64,000 bases of DNA from Nymphaea colorata (GCF_008831285.2 NC_045142.1:20277354-20341353); one strand, 5' to 3'; shown: positions 1 through 12,574, counted from the first letter of the stretch. Made by a program: numbers and translations. The notes: a model not told the origin generated them from the letters alone.

Positions 1-390
1 TAAAAGGCATATAAGAAACATCAAATGGTAACTGGTGGGTTTGGTCCGGCTATATATATATATGTCAAAACAGCATGGCTGGACCATTGATGCAGGACGC
101 AGCCCAGTTTCTTGGATTGCTTTCTCGACAAGTAACCACTGGTCGAGCACAATGAGCAGCCATTCCACATTTAATTTTCCAAAGAAAGACCAGCCTGATC
201 CGTCCGGTGCCGTTTGACCGGACTGGGCATAAACCCTGTACTGACCGACACAATCCAATGTCATTGGACATGGGTAGGGGTACAAAAAGGGGGCCCAGGC
301 CATCGCCGACAAGAACTCATGGGACTAGGAATATGATTATTTAATAAAATATAGAACTCTGCATGCCATGCCAATTATAATTTGATCAAA
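1..390 (+). repeat. Module B, left outer copy (B1)
   Basis: Non-coding repeat with no gene. It shares the blocks reading ctggaccattgatg, cccagtttcttgga and gaccagcctgatcc, plus a stretch around ccaatgtcattggaca, with other places in the window. The related copies are at 19,310-19,430 (same strand) and, reversed, at 27,340-27,560, 33,378-33,610 and in part 49,290-49,440. Copies tend to sit at the edges of the larger duplicated blocks. The element class is unknown; short open frames here are not conserved between copies. Confidence 0.6.
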
Positions 391-409
391 TATTTAACAA
401 GAGGCATCT

Positions 410-1010
410 GTATTTGTGTTTTACTGATCTTTTACTTGGATCGCCGGCCCTTCACAAGTCTAAGTGATGACGATTTCTTTCATACATGGTTATGGTTAAG
501 TATCTTCTGGTGAAAGATTTGGATCATTCCCAATTAAGTCTTCTTTCCTAATGCACGTTTTAATTTCCACCATTTATTGCAAACCCTCTAAACGGAGCTT
601 TTTAGCTATCGTGAAGGCTTTCTGGCTGTCTGATTGATTACTCTTTAGTTTCATTTAATACAAACTCTCTCTCTCTCTCTCTCTCTCCTGTGTGTGCCTG
701 TGAATATATATATTTATACATATAAGATGATAAAAAACATACCACTTAGGTAAGGGACAGATAAAAAACATACCACTTAGGTAAGGGACGGAAGCCAGGC
801 CTACTAAAATTCTTTTTCTTTTCTTAATTTAGCACTATCTTGAAATATATTTGGTGATAAACATACATTAAAAGTTAGTTATTTTTTATTTTATTAATGT
901 ACAATAATAATTAAAAAAGAAATGGCTCTTATAACATTAAAATTTTATTGGTAGAAAAAAACACTTTAAAAAGTTAGCTCTTCCATAGCCACCATATTGT
1001 CATAGGAAAC
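410..1010 (+). repeat. Module M, copy 1, with a (CT)n run
   Basis: Non-coding. It contains a block reading gatttggatcattcccaatt, then cttctttcct, a CT run at about 665-689, and a downstream block reading ggtaagggacggaagccagg. The same order occurs on the same strand at about 11,400-11,900 and reversed at about 26,600-27,100, 40,600-41,190 and, in part, 60,680-60,990. A short local duplication of the gataaaaaacataccactta block lies at 727-789. Confidence 0.6.
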
Positions 1011-1135
1011 ACAATCTTCCAACTTCACATAAGTATTTTGATTCGAGCCTTTTCATTCCACCTCTACGTATAAGTCTCTGCCACCAAGTCTGGAACTTTA
1101 ATATCAACGATGATAGAACTGTCATATCATGTAAA

Positions 1136-1340
1136 CTAATGGTTTCTATTCAACAGGGTGGTTCCTCTTTTTTTTGACTTGTCTACCACCGAAACAAAGA
1201 AACAGCTCCATGCCATTTGAGTTCTCTTGCACTGGCGAGTGAAAGGGATGGAAATTACATGTTTTATTCTTATTTTAAATAGTAGTCCGCACTGGTGAGT
1301 GGGAGCGAGAGATGAGCTTACGGGCGCCCCCAAGTAATTT
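1136..1340 (+). repeat. Module N, copy 1
   Basis: Non-coding repeat recognised by ctattcaacagggtggttcc, followed by gacttgtctaccaccgaaa and agctccatgccatttgag. Other copies lie at 12,575-12,690 and 13,020-13,230 (same strand) and reversed at 25,690-25,910, 39,190-39,440, 39,985-40,130 and 59,840-60,080. Open frames across it differ between copies and are interrupted by CT/GA runs, so coding is unlikely. Confidence 0.55.
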
Positions 1341-2206
1341 TATAGGAAATAAGTAGTATTATAGGAAATGAAACATGGATTAAACAATGCGCCAACCTGT
1401 TAAGCCCAAAGAAAAAAGACACAAAAATACAATTGGCCTCATAGATGGCTCATTTTTTGAAATTATTGGGTTGAACAAAAGGGTAGGTTGATATGGTAGA
1501 AACTTTTGGTAAAATGGATTTAGGTTAAGGATTCATTACTTACCCATTGAGTGACTTTGGCACTAGATATTTCCAAAATGAATACTGTTGTTATTCCAGG
1601 CTTCCTTATCCTTTTAAAGGAAGGTCTATGGTAAAGAAAATCCAATGCCTTTTTAGTCGACATTTTAAAATTGTAAACAAAAGCAAGACCTAGAAACGAA
1701 ATGTTTTTCTTTCTTTGTCCATCCTTTCCACACTTTTCTCCTTTTCCCTTTCCGTTCTAGCCTTTGTCCAATTAAAAACAATTTGTGGAGATCTTGTCCC
1801 AAAGCATTTGGATGATGAATTATTTAAAGTAGTTTTTTTGCAGGAAGGAGGCCACGAGGTTTCTACCCATCTAATGGAGGCGACTCATAAAAATCAGTAC
1901 CGCCTTTAAAAGGTGACCATAAGTCCCATAACATCTGTTGAGAGCAGCTAGCAGGAGTAGAGGCAGGTATAGGTTAAGTGTTTTTATACTGATGCATAAT
2001 TTTTTTGTTCGTCAATATGGTTAATGATTAAAATAACTTTAATTCACATTAAAAAAAAATTGTAAAGACAAAATTGAAAATAGAAAAAAGTAAAAAGACT
2101 AAGGAAAATATTTTTAATAAATTACCAAAATATCCTTCTCTCCTTTGATGCACACATAACTTTCTATCGTTAAGTATCGGTAATTACATAAATTTTAATC
2201 GTTAAA
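1341..2206. other. Duplicated non-coding interval
   Basis: No gene seen. In reverse orientation it matches about 24,780-25,690 in the spacer and about 59,000-59,860 on the right. Shared blocks include agcccaaagaaaaaagacac and a run around tccaatgcctttttagtcga. It ends at a junction at about 2,207, where roughly 1.1-1.2 kb present in both other copies is absent. Confidence 0.55.
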
Positions 2207-3480
2207 CATGTTTAAAGTATGATGACATTCATCTATTTTCCAGTCAACCTTCTAGAATAGATGGATCATATGAATATCCCATCAAAAAATTGATTTCTCA
2301 TGACACGAATAAGCTCATGCTAACCTGCCAAATTGTGATCTCAACCCATTTTTTCGTGGCGGAGCCAAGACTTTTTGGCTGGAGGGCAGGTTAGTCACAT
2401 CAAACGTGGGCACTATGATGTGACAGCAACTGGGTCCAGCATCATCACAATATATTTTTGACTGACTGGTATAGGCAATGGTGCACAGCAACCCACACTT
2501 AGCTTCAATACTTTCCCTCTTACTGTTCAACACTTACTGTGGGTTACCTAAGGGATACGTTAAGATGTCTCTGTTCTTGATCAATTTGTGATTGGAATTC
2601 TTTAACACAAGAATATTCAAACGTTATTACTTAGCATTGCTTGGATTTTGGAGAAGGGTGCAGAAACACAAAAAGTTGCATGCAATCCCTGGTAAATGAG
2701 GCAAGAACTTGTTACATTACTAGCTAATGTTACCAGCCACTATAAGTCCCCCTCGGCAAAATGTTCCAATCTTGGTGTCTGTAAATTATGATATAGATGG
2801 TGGATTAATTACTGTCATTTATATATTTAATTACCTATTTGATGTCTCATGGATAGAACGAGGATCTCCCACGACAGTTTCTGAGCGCAAAAAAAAACCT
2901 ATTTGATGTCACAAGCAGCCGCTGCCGGAAGTTCATGCAGTGCAATTACATTATTATACAAGAATTTCTTTTAGGTACTGGAAAACTATATATTTTAAAC
3001 TTAGAACATGATAACTCCTCAACTTGATTGCAAGATAATCTAAGCAAGGTTATAAGCAATCACCAAAATATGGAGTACATCACTAACTTATGGAGTTTGG
3101 TGCATGTTGGATGGAGAGTCTATGCTTCATGCCTTCAAACTAATTAGAGTGCAAAAATCACCAAAATGGTTTTCACCGAGAGAACAAGCTGAAGAACAAT
3201 AGAACCCTAAAGGGGTAGTGGCAAATCCAAAAATTTCTGGCTAAGGGCAGTATTAGTTTAATTTTCAACTTTAAGGTATATAAAAAGTTTTAAAAACTAG
3301 TATCAATGACTGGTAAGGGGAATTGCTTACAATATCCGCAATGTGGCTCCAATATTGTTAAAGAGTCGTTTGACAGCAGGGACACTCATAAAATTTTCAA
3401 AATAAGAACAACCCCTAAGTAGGTAGACGGAAAGGGGAGGCTTAGCAGAAGTCTAACCGAGCACGAGTGATGTTGGTGCT
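2207..3480. repeat. Module S, copy 1
   Basis: Non-coding repeat about 1.2 kb long. Landmarks in order are gatgacattcatctattttc, ggatcatatgaatatccc, the gtgcacagcaacccacact block, gttacattactagctaatgt and ggtactggaaaactatatat, ending near ggggaggcttagcagaag. Copies occur at 16,560-17,830 (same strand) and reversed at about 22,970-23,720 (partial), 27,600-28,170 (partial, diverged), 34,760-36,010 and 56,440-57,750. No conserved frame runs through the copies. Confidence 0.65.
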
Positions 3481-3837
3481 ACATTTCTATACTGCAACTG
3501 GAGTGGAAGCACTATACTAGTTGATGTTTATTTGGCCCCACTCACAGGCATCGATGCGGCCGTGGGCTTGAGGGTAAGGGGAAAGAGGGAGCTTCTGGCT
3601 TTCACTAAGATTGTCGGGTGACCTCCTGCTCATCTAAAATTAGAGTCCTACATGCGTTATGTTATTTTTTAGGAAAGGGGTCGGCACAAGTTTATTTTAA
3701 AAATATTAAAAAATAGTACAAGCTGGTACAATTCAAATAGGTTGATTCAAACCAATTTTTACAGATAAAATGAAAAAAATATATTATAAAATAGATGAAA
3801 AAAAATCCCCAAATTATAAAGAACAGCACACAAGCCA
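3481..3837. repeat. Segment paired with 56.1-56.5 kb, including module T
   Basis: No gene. The block around catcgatgcggccgtgggct (about 3,550) is matched in reverse at about 56,400-56,420. Positions 3,720-3,837 are module T, with ggtacaattcaaataggttg then attcaaaccaattttt. T also occurs at about 10,930-11,080 (same strand), diverged at about 33,095-33,170 (same strand), and reversed at about 41,520-41,670, 49,150-49,265 and 56,135-56,225. Homology with the inner arm starts at about 3,838. Confidence 0.6.
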
Positions 3838-3854
3838 TACAATGCCTGCTAATA

Positions 3855-4336
3855 AAAAAGACTTCATCCTTTTTTCTTGAGAAAGAACACCCAACTCATC
3901 CATGATTTGTCATCTTTTAACAGGAGAAAGTATCTAAAAGTAAAGTTGGAAACAGCAGGAGCCGGGCCCCATACATCGGCCTGAACCAAGTTAAGCAATA
4001 TTGGCTTTTTATTTCAGATTCAGGAAATTCTTGTCCAGTCATCTTTGCATAATTGCATGTCTCAGATACTGGAAAATTGTAGACGAGCTTAAGAAACATA
4101 GTTTTGAGAATTAGATCAGACAAATGTCCCAACCTATAGTGCCATAGGAGTGATTCTTCATTCTTCTTGTCAGCTGGAAGTGCCTTGTTTGTGTTCAAGT
4201 TAATGTAGTAGATAGAGCTCATCTCTCTCATAACCATCACCAAGCCTCTTCCGGGGTTTCTGGTCCAGCAGAATGACCTTCTTGGAGAAAATATTCAGAA
4301 ATTTCTGTAACATAGAGCTGTGCTAGATTTGTTAAC
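3855..4336 (-). pseudogene. Copia-2 polyprotein fragment (pre-integrase to start of integrase), left copy
   Basis: This is a remnant of a Ty1-copia polyprotein, family Copia-2. On the minus strand the frame contains GSS/SIYYINLNTNKALP, then LWHYRLGHLS, the hallmark of the GAG-pre-integrase domain, then paired cysteines in the ETCNYAKM region. It runs into a degenerate integrase start resembling DVWG. There is no intact protease or catalytic integrase triad. It pairs with the better preserved copy at 48,293-48,785. The Copia-1 LTR begins at 4,339, directly against its N-terminal side, so this fragment was the insertion target. It is non-functional. Confidence 0.7.
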
Positions 4337-4338
4337 AA

Positions 4339-4658
4339 TGATAAGATCTATGGAACGGATACGATCAGGATCAGTTACAAAGGACAGGGTACGGTTTTGA
4401 AAACTCAAGAGCTATCCAAAACTGACCAATCTTCTTTAAATAAGAAAGAAATCATTTCCCCTATCTTCTCCTATAATTCTGCCCAAATCTGTCATGTAAA
4501 TCAAGATCCTAAAATCAAGGATCTAAATTGTATAAAGTGACTATAAATATATGTACTCTCTCTGTGTGGTTATAGAATAAAAGAGAGAGTCTTTGTGTGG
4601 ATGTAGGCTGATTTTAGCCGAACCACGTTACACCTATGTCTTCATCTTTTCTTTTAAC
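4339..4658 (+). repeat. Copia-1 5' LTR (left copy)
   Basis: About 320 bp. It begins TGATAAGATCTATGG directly after target sequence ending AACAA and stops just before the primer site. TATAAAG at 4,531-4,537 is conserved in the other arm and is the better TATA-box candidate; TATAAATA at 4,542 is not conserved. AATAAA at 4,576-4,581 is a possible poly(A) signal in R. The 3' end lacks a clear CA dinucleotide, so the exact end is uncertain. Confidence 0.7.
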
Positions 4659-4659
4659 T

Positions 4660-4671
4660 TGGTATCAGAGC
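4660..4671 (+). promoter_or_regulatory. Primer-binding site for initiator Met tRNA
   Basis: TGGTATCAGAGC matches the plant retrotransposon primer site complementary to the 3' end of initiator methionyl tRNA. It lies one base after the inferred LTR end. The other arm has the degenerate form TGGTATCGAAGC at 47,960-47,971. Confidence 0.85.
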
Positions 4672-4889
4672 CTACAACTGCTTTCACCATGGTCTTCCAT
4701 ATCCTGCATCTTTCTAGAGCCACACTTCACCTGTCTGGTGCACGACTATTGTTTGATGCCGGCACCATCGTTTTCCAGCCACTCTCTCTGCTGCGTCCCC
4801 TGTTGCATCTCCTGTTCCTCTTCCTACATCCATAGTTTTTTGTGTAACAAGGGAAACCATAGAGGAGCTTGTCGTGTCATGCTCTTCTT

Positions 4890-5235
4890 TTTTTTTGTGG
4901 TGAGCAAGTGAAAGCCACCAAGCCTTTCACCGAGGAGCATGCTGCTCCTTTTAGTGTTTGAACAAGGGTGTGGCACCGAGTGTGTTGTTTCCTGCCTTCA
5001 TCAAGGCACGTGCCTTCCTTTTGGAGTGGTTTCCTACCTTCACCGAGGCACGTCGCTCCATTTTTGTCTAAGGAAGGCCACGCTGTTTCCAGCCTTCACT
5101 GAGGAGCACGCTGTTGACTTCTTTTTCTGTCTCTCAACAAGGAAAGGACACGCTGTTTCCAGCCCTCACCAAGGGGTGTGCTGTTTCCTTTTGTGTTCAC
5201 CTGTTCACCGAGGAGCGTGCTGACAAGGGAGTGCC
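4890..5235 (+). repeat. Imperfect short repeats in the Copia-1 leader
   Basis: Between the primer site and the gag start there are at least six variants of a unit built on GCCTTCACCGAGGAGCAYGCTG. They are separated by pieces reading TTTCCAGCC or CAAGGGTGTGG. The same array occurs in the right arm at about 47,380-47,720. Several frames stay open across it because the units are GC-rich, but no recognisable protein results. Confidence 0.6.
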
Positions 5236-5365
5236 ACCGAGGCCTATCTGCCCCTTCAGTCACCCAACCCGCCTCCTCAGTCGCCTTTTTTGTTTATCAG
5301 ACTCAAATCATATTGACTGTGCTCATCGGCTGTTGATTGAACGCGGAAGAAATTTCTAGTATAAT

Positions 5366-5945
5366 ATGGCTGCATTGTCCTCTTCTAATGCTCCTCGCAC
5401 TCCTACTCCACCAGGTACGCAATGGAATGCTTTCTCAAGTTTGGTATCAGTCAAGCTTGATCAATCAAATTATCTTCTCTGGCATTCTCAAATTAAAAGT
5501 GTTATGAAAAGTCAAAATTTGATCATGTTAATGGAAAATGCTCTACTCCACCTGAATTTCTTGATGAAGCACACACACTAGTTGAGTCACTGTGACTCAA
5601 CTAGTCATGTCACAACTAGTTCGTGTTGGCACGACTACAGATGCTTGGTGCATCCTTGAAAAACAATATGCCTCACAAAATAATCTTCGTATTATTCAGC
5701 TGAAAAGAGAATTACAAAACATAAAAAAGGGAGGAATGTCTATGACTAAATACCTTCAACATATTAGTTTCTTACATGATTCTCTTAGTAGAGTGCGGCA
5801 CTTTGTCTCAGACACAGACCTTGTTCTCTATACCTTGAATGGACTGAATTCTGAATATGAATCTTTTATTACCACAATTACTGCATTCAAAGATATGCCT
5901 TCATGATCTGAATTATATGATATGTTAATTACTCAAGAGCGATGA
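5366..5945 (+). pseudogene. Copia-1 gag (UBN2-type), left copy
   Basis: Nucleocapsid/coat polyprotein relic. The start at ATGGCTGCATTG opens the Copia gag, with KLDQSNYLLWHSQI as the typical N-terminal motif. The UBN2 core follows (ILEKQYASQN, IQLKRELQNIK, MTKYLQHISFLHDSL, LYTLNGLNSEYESF). The frame breaks at 5,577-5,605, where a snap-back palindrome replaces about 90 bp retained in the right arm. A second stop (TGA at 5,894) follows DMPS, and a third follows QER and is shared with the right copy. It cannot make a full Gag. Confidence 0.8.
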
Positions 5946-6179
5946 CTTGGAATGCTTTGTTCATCCCAGATGACTAAGGTTGAGGCCACTGCCACTGCCT
6001 TTATTGCTAAACAAGGGTGTGGGTGTGCTTTTATTACTGAGCAAGGCATGGGCGTGCTTTTATTACTAACCAAGGGCATGGGCGTGGCAACTATAATGGT
6101 GGTAGGGGTAGAGGAAGTAATGGATGAAGTGGAAACTATGAAAAAAATAATAATACTAACAAGTCTAGCCAAGGAGTAA

Positions 6180-7692
6180 CTTGTCAATATTTTGGCAGAA
6201 GAAATCATACAACTTGACAATGTTATGATATTCCAAAAGTGTTTATGGCCATGGCACTCAACATGGGAAAATCAGACAATGCATCTAGTAGCCGATAAAA
6301 TGTCTGCAATACTCAAGACTCAGCCTGGTATCTAGACACAGGTGCCTCCCACCATGTGACAAATTCAGAACAAGATATGCAAGGTAAAGTTCCCTATCAT
6401 GGTTCTAATTCTATTATAGTTGGCAATGGTAGGAAGATGCAAATTAAAAATATAGGGAACATGTACCTACCTAGCAAGACGCCATCCTTTGTTTTGAAAA
6501 ATGTGTTGCATGCTCCTAAATCACACAAGATTCTTATGTCAGTAGCAAGGTTTACTAAAGACAACCAATGCTCTATTGAATTTTCCTCTAATGGTTTTAT
6601 TGTTAAGAATATGCAGATGGGCAAGATTCTTCACACAGGGCCGCTTGAGAAAGGAGGACTCCATAGATGGACGAGAGAAAGGAAGGACTCTACTAGCAAT
6701 CCTATCAGTATTGGAGATGACGATCAATAAAAGACTGCTAATACTTCTTTGGTTGGTTTCTCAAAACTCTTACTCAGACATTTAGTTATGGCATTTGCGT
6801 CTAGGACATGCTCACTTTCAGTTGTTAAAACTTGTTGAAAGTTGCTGGTTTTATTTCTGTTGATGAAAGACATAAATTAGATGTTTGTTGTTCATGTGTG
6901 CTTGGAAAAATGCATAAAATTTATTTTCCTAAAGCTGAGTTTCATGCGACCAAACCTCTTGAAGTGTTACATGTTGATATTTTGGGACCAGCACAATGTG
7001 CTTCACGAGAAGGGTACATGTATTATTTCTTAAGGGTTGACGACTACTCTCACTTCTCATGGATCATTCCCTTGTCAAAGAAAAGTTATACGCTTCCATG
7101 TTTTAAAACCTTTTTAAGCATAGTAGAGTGTCAACTTGAAACAAAAATGAAAATTTTCCATTCAGATGGAGGAGGAGAATTCATGAGCAAAGAATTTAGC
7201 ACATTTCTTGAAAATCAAGGTATTCATCGATGGATAACATGCCCTTACACATCCCAGTAGAACGAGATAGTAGAAAGGAAGCATAGGCATCTGGTGGAAA
7301 TGGGACTCACCATGATTATTCATGCCAATATGCCAGAAAAATTTTGGTTTGATGCCTTTAAAACTGTTGTTCATCTTATTAACAGGTAGCCTATTGCAGA
7401 CTTGCAAATGACGCCGTATGAGAAGCTCTTGCATGAAGTTCCCAAATATAGTCGTCTAAGAACCTTTGGTTGTACCATCTATCCATTGAATGGGCCTAGA
7501 CGTGCTTCAAAACTAGAACCCAAAGCTCAAACCTGCGTCTTCATTGGGTATGGCAGCTGTCATAAAGGTTGTGTTTGTTACAATCCAATCTCTAATCGTG
7601 TCATCATATCTAGACATGTTTTTTTTTATGAAAGAAATTTTTTATACTTTCATTGTGGTCCCTCTTTTACTGCCTCAAATATTTCAAGTTAG
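6180..7692 (+). pseudogene. Copia-1 zinc knuckle, protease and integrase, left copy
   Basis: The order is a CCHC knuckle whose second Cys is Phe (CQYFGRRNH), then protease with WYLDTGASHHVTN at about 6,330-6,365, pre-integrase LWHLRLGHAHFQLL at about 6,789, and the CCSCVLGKMHK zinc region. The integrase core follows, with Asp in VDILGP (about 6,980), Asp in FHSDGGGEF (about 7,165) and Glu in NEIVERKHRH (about 7,265), the DDE triad. A stop in place of Gln just before NEIVERKH, one after LINR and several frameshifts disable it. It ends past GYGSCHKGC with no reverse transcriptase. The pieces are spread over frames. Confidence 0.8.
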
Positions 7693-7940
7693 CTAAAGTC
7701 ATCGTCCAGATCTGAATGTATTAAGCCTAGACCTATTGATGAGCTAAAAGAGAGTTTACCTCTTATTGAGTTGCCTAGAATCATTCCTAGATCATCAAGT
7801 TCCTCAGCAGTTCAAACTGGTTCCAATCACTTTCATGTGCACATACCATCAATTTCAGCACACTTAGACCTTCATGGTACTAGAAACACATGTTACAGAC
7901 AATTCCCGCACAAGGGTGTCACAGTGTGCTTCATATAGCT

Positions 7941-8183
7941 ACATTATGAACATAGTACCACATCATATATAATCTATCACAAATAGCTCATGTATTACCC
8001 TTAAAATACCCATTTATTTTTCTGCACACAGGTAATTACACCTCATACATGCATATATATATTTATTTTTAGGCAATCAGAGATGTCTAAGACTAAGAGT
8101 GTTGTGTATCATTTCCAGAATATAACACTTCACACATTTATTCATATCTAGGTGCGTAAGTACATCGATTCACTACCATAACA

Positions 8184-8262
<79 letters not shown>

Positions 8263-8452
8263 TTACAAGAAACAAAGGTACAAGGGCTACATGCTGCACT
8301 CATAGCTGAGTATTCCCATACCTTATTGCTCTATGCTGCAATCAATTCAGTCTGCCCAAAGGGCTGCCGTTCCAAGGCAGTGTAGCACGATTTCCTTGCA
8401 AAACATGCATTTACATGTATAATTTCAGCCCCACCAAGTAGAATTCTCCTTG

Positions 8453-8506
<54 letters not shown>

Positions 8507-9255
8507 ATATAGATTATTTATAAAAGAAACTATTTAACACTTACCAGGGTCTCTCTAACTGTACAGCCCCTGATTTTTTACTGTCAGCACCCTAGCTCCT
8601 TGGCTTTCTTGATCCTCCAAGCTGCGGATAACAGTCACGTGGACCAGTGCCTCTTTGCTCTTGATCTTCAACCCAAGAAGCAGGAAAACAAGGGTTAGCT
8701 TTCACTTTGTCCTAATTTCTAACTGCTGGAACCCTTCCCCCTATGGCTGCAGCAAATGGGAACCTGAGGTATGGGGTTAAATAAGGCCAATACATGGCGA
8801 GCAACACCCCCAAAATGATTTTTCTAAGGAAGGCTTCTCATCTGCCCTCAATCATCTTTAGTTTCTTTTAATATTTTCAGTTACCACTTCTACCTAGGTA
8901 TATATTTGGTAACCCATTCATTTCTTTCCATGACTGCCCCCTTTATGATATAGTTGACAGTTTCAACTATTTTTATCAGTTATTGAATCTACCAATTATA
9001 GCCTATACTCTTATTAAAATTTTTGTGATAATAAAGAAAAAGAAAAAGAAAAACGTGGGCATTGCAGCAACACGTCCGGTTTGAGCCGCAAGTATTGGTT
9101 AGAAGGCGATCAGTTCTTAGAGAAGATGTTAGGAACCATCAGTTTGTTTGATCAACATTCAAAGGTCGCGAGTTATAATGAAACATTCGGCTTTTGGTAT
9201 TGTTGTGGCTGCAAGAATGATATGTATAGAGGGATAAAATTTTGATATAGAAAGC
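7941..9255. other. Non-coding interval with two long AT arrays
   Basis: No gene recognised. It contains AT dinucleotide arrays at about 8,187-8,258 and 8,456-8,503. The stretch between 8,280 and 8,700 matches 43,860-44,350 in reverse, where one part is tandemly doubled. It lies where the rest of Copia-1 (RT, RNase H, 3' LTR) should be, but no such sequence is visible. Confidence 0.6.
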
Positions 9256-9891
9256 ATATTTAGATGGGTGCTTTGTGATGTTAGAGGTGCTTTCCTTCCA
9301 GTTTTCACTTTTCACCTGTACAAATCAGACCTTAGGGATGCAATATATTGGATCATATAGATCTATAGCCCTCCACGTATGTCATTAAAAGGATCTCAAA
9401 TGCCCACCTAAGCAAGAAATTAATTCTAAGGTCACCTACGTTCTTTAGAGAGAGCTTCACCGTTGACCATCAGTGTCGAAAACTCTAGCCACATCGATTG
9501 AAGAAATCGACAAGCGACATCCCATGACAATGGTGGTGGCTAAAGTTCAGTTTCTCCTCCTCCACCAACCCCCTCTCCTCTTTCTTCTTCTTTGGCCACT
9601 TGAATCTGTGGAACTGGTCAATGCCCGATATGAGATATGAGATCGAGTTGCTGCACACTTCTGTGGATCCACAAGCATACAGTATCATAGGAAAAAAGAT
9701 GAAGGTTGGGTTATTTATGAATTTTTTAATGACGTACTATGTCTATTTTACACTTTTTAATTTTTTCATAACCTTTTTTACCCTTTTAAAATGTTCCTTT
9801 TCTACTCTAAACAGGGATATTTTCGTCATTATGTACCCATATGCACAATTTTTTTTACATATAACCTGTTTTAACAACCCGTTTCTACAGG

Positions 9892-9930
<39 letters not shown>

Positions 9931-10480
9931 ATCAATCTTCTTAGTCATCTTTTTCTTACAAGATATATCTTCTCTATATAGAGTGCCTTCTTGGACCGGA
10001 CACTCTCTTTTTCGCTACGACTGTTTTAGTAATGCAAATCTGTTCGTGTTGCCCCATGTCCACCTGAACTCAGCTGAACACTCTCTACTCATTGCTCTCA
10101 TCATGAGCAACTGTCATCACCCTCTTTCTCTCTCTCTCTCTCTCGCTCTCCCTGATTTGGCCTGATTTGTTTTTTTATTCTGAAACAGCTCTTAAGGTGG
10201 AAAGATTAACGGAAGATGTGGACTGCCAAAGAGTCATGCATGGAATATTCTTCTGTCAGATTTTTCTTTCTTTGATAAGTAGCCTAAACCACTGTTCTTA
10301 GAGGTGCACACCTGCATGCGGTCTCTGTGCATCATCTAGAAGAACGCCTCAAAGCATCTGAGTGATGCATCATTGACCTAATTAAGGTGTGTGGCATGAT
10401 GACCTAGTTAAGGTGTGCGGCATATATATATATATGTATGTATTTATATATATATGTGTGTGTGCGTGCATATTGAAATC
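9256..10480 (+). repeat. Module P, copy 1
   Basis: Non-coding repeat. Landmarks are ttagatgggtgcttt, tccagttttcactttt, gcaatatattggatcatata, a run around catcgattgaagaaatcga, an AT array at about 9,892-9,920, and a CT run near 10,126-10,150. A diverged copy on the same strand lies at about 17,930-19,260. Reverse partners are at about 42,140-43,320 and 34,020-34,640. The open frames here do not persist between copies. Confidence 0.6.
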
Positions 10481-11390
10481 GGGCAGCTATTTTTGTGCTC
10501 GAATGGTTATTTTGTATCATTAAAAACTGCTATAAAAGTTATATTCCATTATTTAAATCCATGGTCAAGCAACTGATCGTTGCAAATGCATCTTTTGATG
10601 GATTCGAGGTGACAATCACCTAGAAGACATTGCTAGGTTGTTGCATTTGAGAACTCATGGAAAACCCGTGCTGGGGACATCCAGCTATAGCTTGATGGGG
10701 AAGAGCAGTGACCTTTTAGGGTTGACAGATTTGAAGTTTAAGAAAGCTGTGGCATATAGAGAAAAGTCGACGTCATTAATTGTTTGAGAGCTACAAAATA
10801 AATGGAGACATGCAAAACATGATGTAACTTCACAAGAAACGGACCAAGTATTGAGGTTTTTTCATGTATGACTATCAAAGCTAGTGCTATCCGGATGATA
10901 AAATCATGAAATATCAGGCCGAGAACGAACTGGTACAATTCAAATAGGTTGATTCAAACCAATTTTCACATGTAAAATAAAAAAAAAATGTAAAATAGAT
11001 GACAAGAAAACACCAAAGTACAAATTAAGAACAGTAAAGAAAAGACAATACAGTCTTTGTCTTTATCCTGGCCTTACTTGTCTTCAATTTAGTTGGCCTG
11101 AGAGAATTTGATTGTTGCTGGTGGTGGCCTTGTTTGTCTTCGATTTAGTTGATGTAGTAGAGCCCATGTATCTATTTCATATCCATCACAAAATGCTCCT
11201 TTGGGGTTTCTGGAGAAAATAACGTGGCAATCAAGATATTTTGGTTGGTTTGCTAACCAACGGCTACTAGGAAATTTCTGTAACATAGAGCTGCGCTAGA
11301 TTTGTCAACAAGAGGAAAATGTCTAATTCCTTTAAACTGAAGTTGTAGATCCATGTGCCATCTGTATTTGAAGTTGGCATAAATGGTTTT
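10481..11390. repeat. Module T and Copia-2 traces
   Basis: No gene. Module T lies at about 10,925-11,080. At about 11,150-11,320 the minus strand carries a degraded copy of the Copia-2 flank (agagctgcgctagatttgtc and a GLYYIN-like trace best read in the partner at 41,400-41,450). This copy lacks the Copia-1 LTR and so shows the empty target sequence. Confidence 0.5.
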
Positions 11391-12500
<1,110 letters not shown>

Positions 12501-12574
12501 TATATATATATTTCAATGACAGTGCTATCTCTTTTATAACAAAAAATATTGAGAAAAATCTTATCAACGTAAAT

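Larger units (their letters stand above)
4339..7940 (+). mobile_element. Copia-1 retrotransposon, truncated, left-arm copy
   Basis: A Ty1-copia element with a 5' LTR (4,339-4,658), primer-binding site (4,660-4,671), repetitive leader, gag (from 5,366), zinc knuckle, protease and integrase, in the order expected of Copia. Homology fades at about 7,900-7,940; no reverse transcriptase, RNase H, polypurine tract or 3' LTR was found. The frame is interrupted many times. Stops shared with the right-arm copy (after the QER of gag and inside integrase before NEIVERKH) show it was inactive before duplication. The left boundary was set by comparison with copies of the target region lacking the LTR (about 11,290, 27,240 and 41,280). 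Confidence 0.85.

Noticed and set aside
7941-9255. Expected Copia-1 reverse transcriptase and 3' LTR
   Set aside because: No YVDD-type motif and no second copy of the TGATAAGATCTATGG LTR start were found on either strand.
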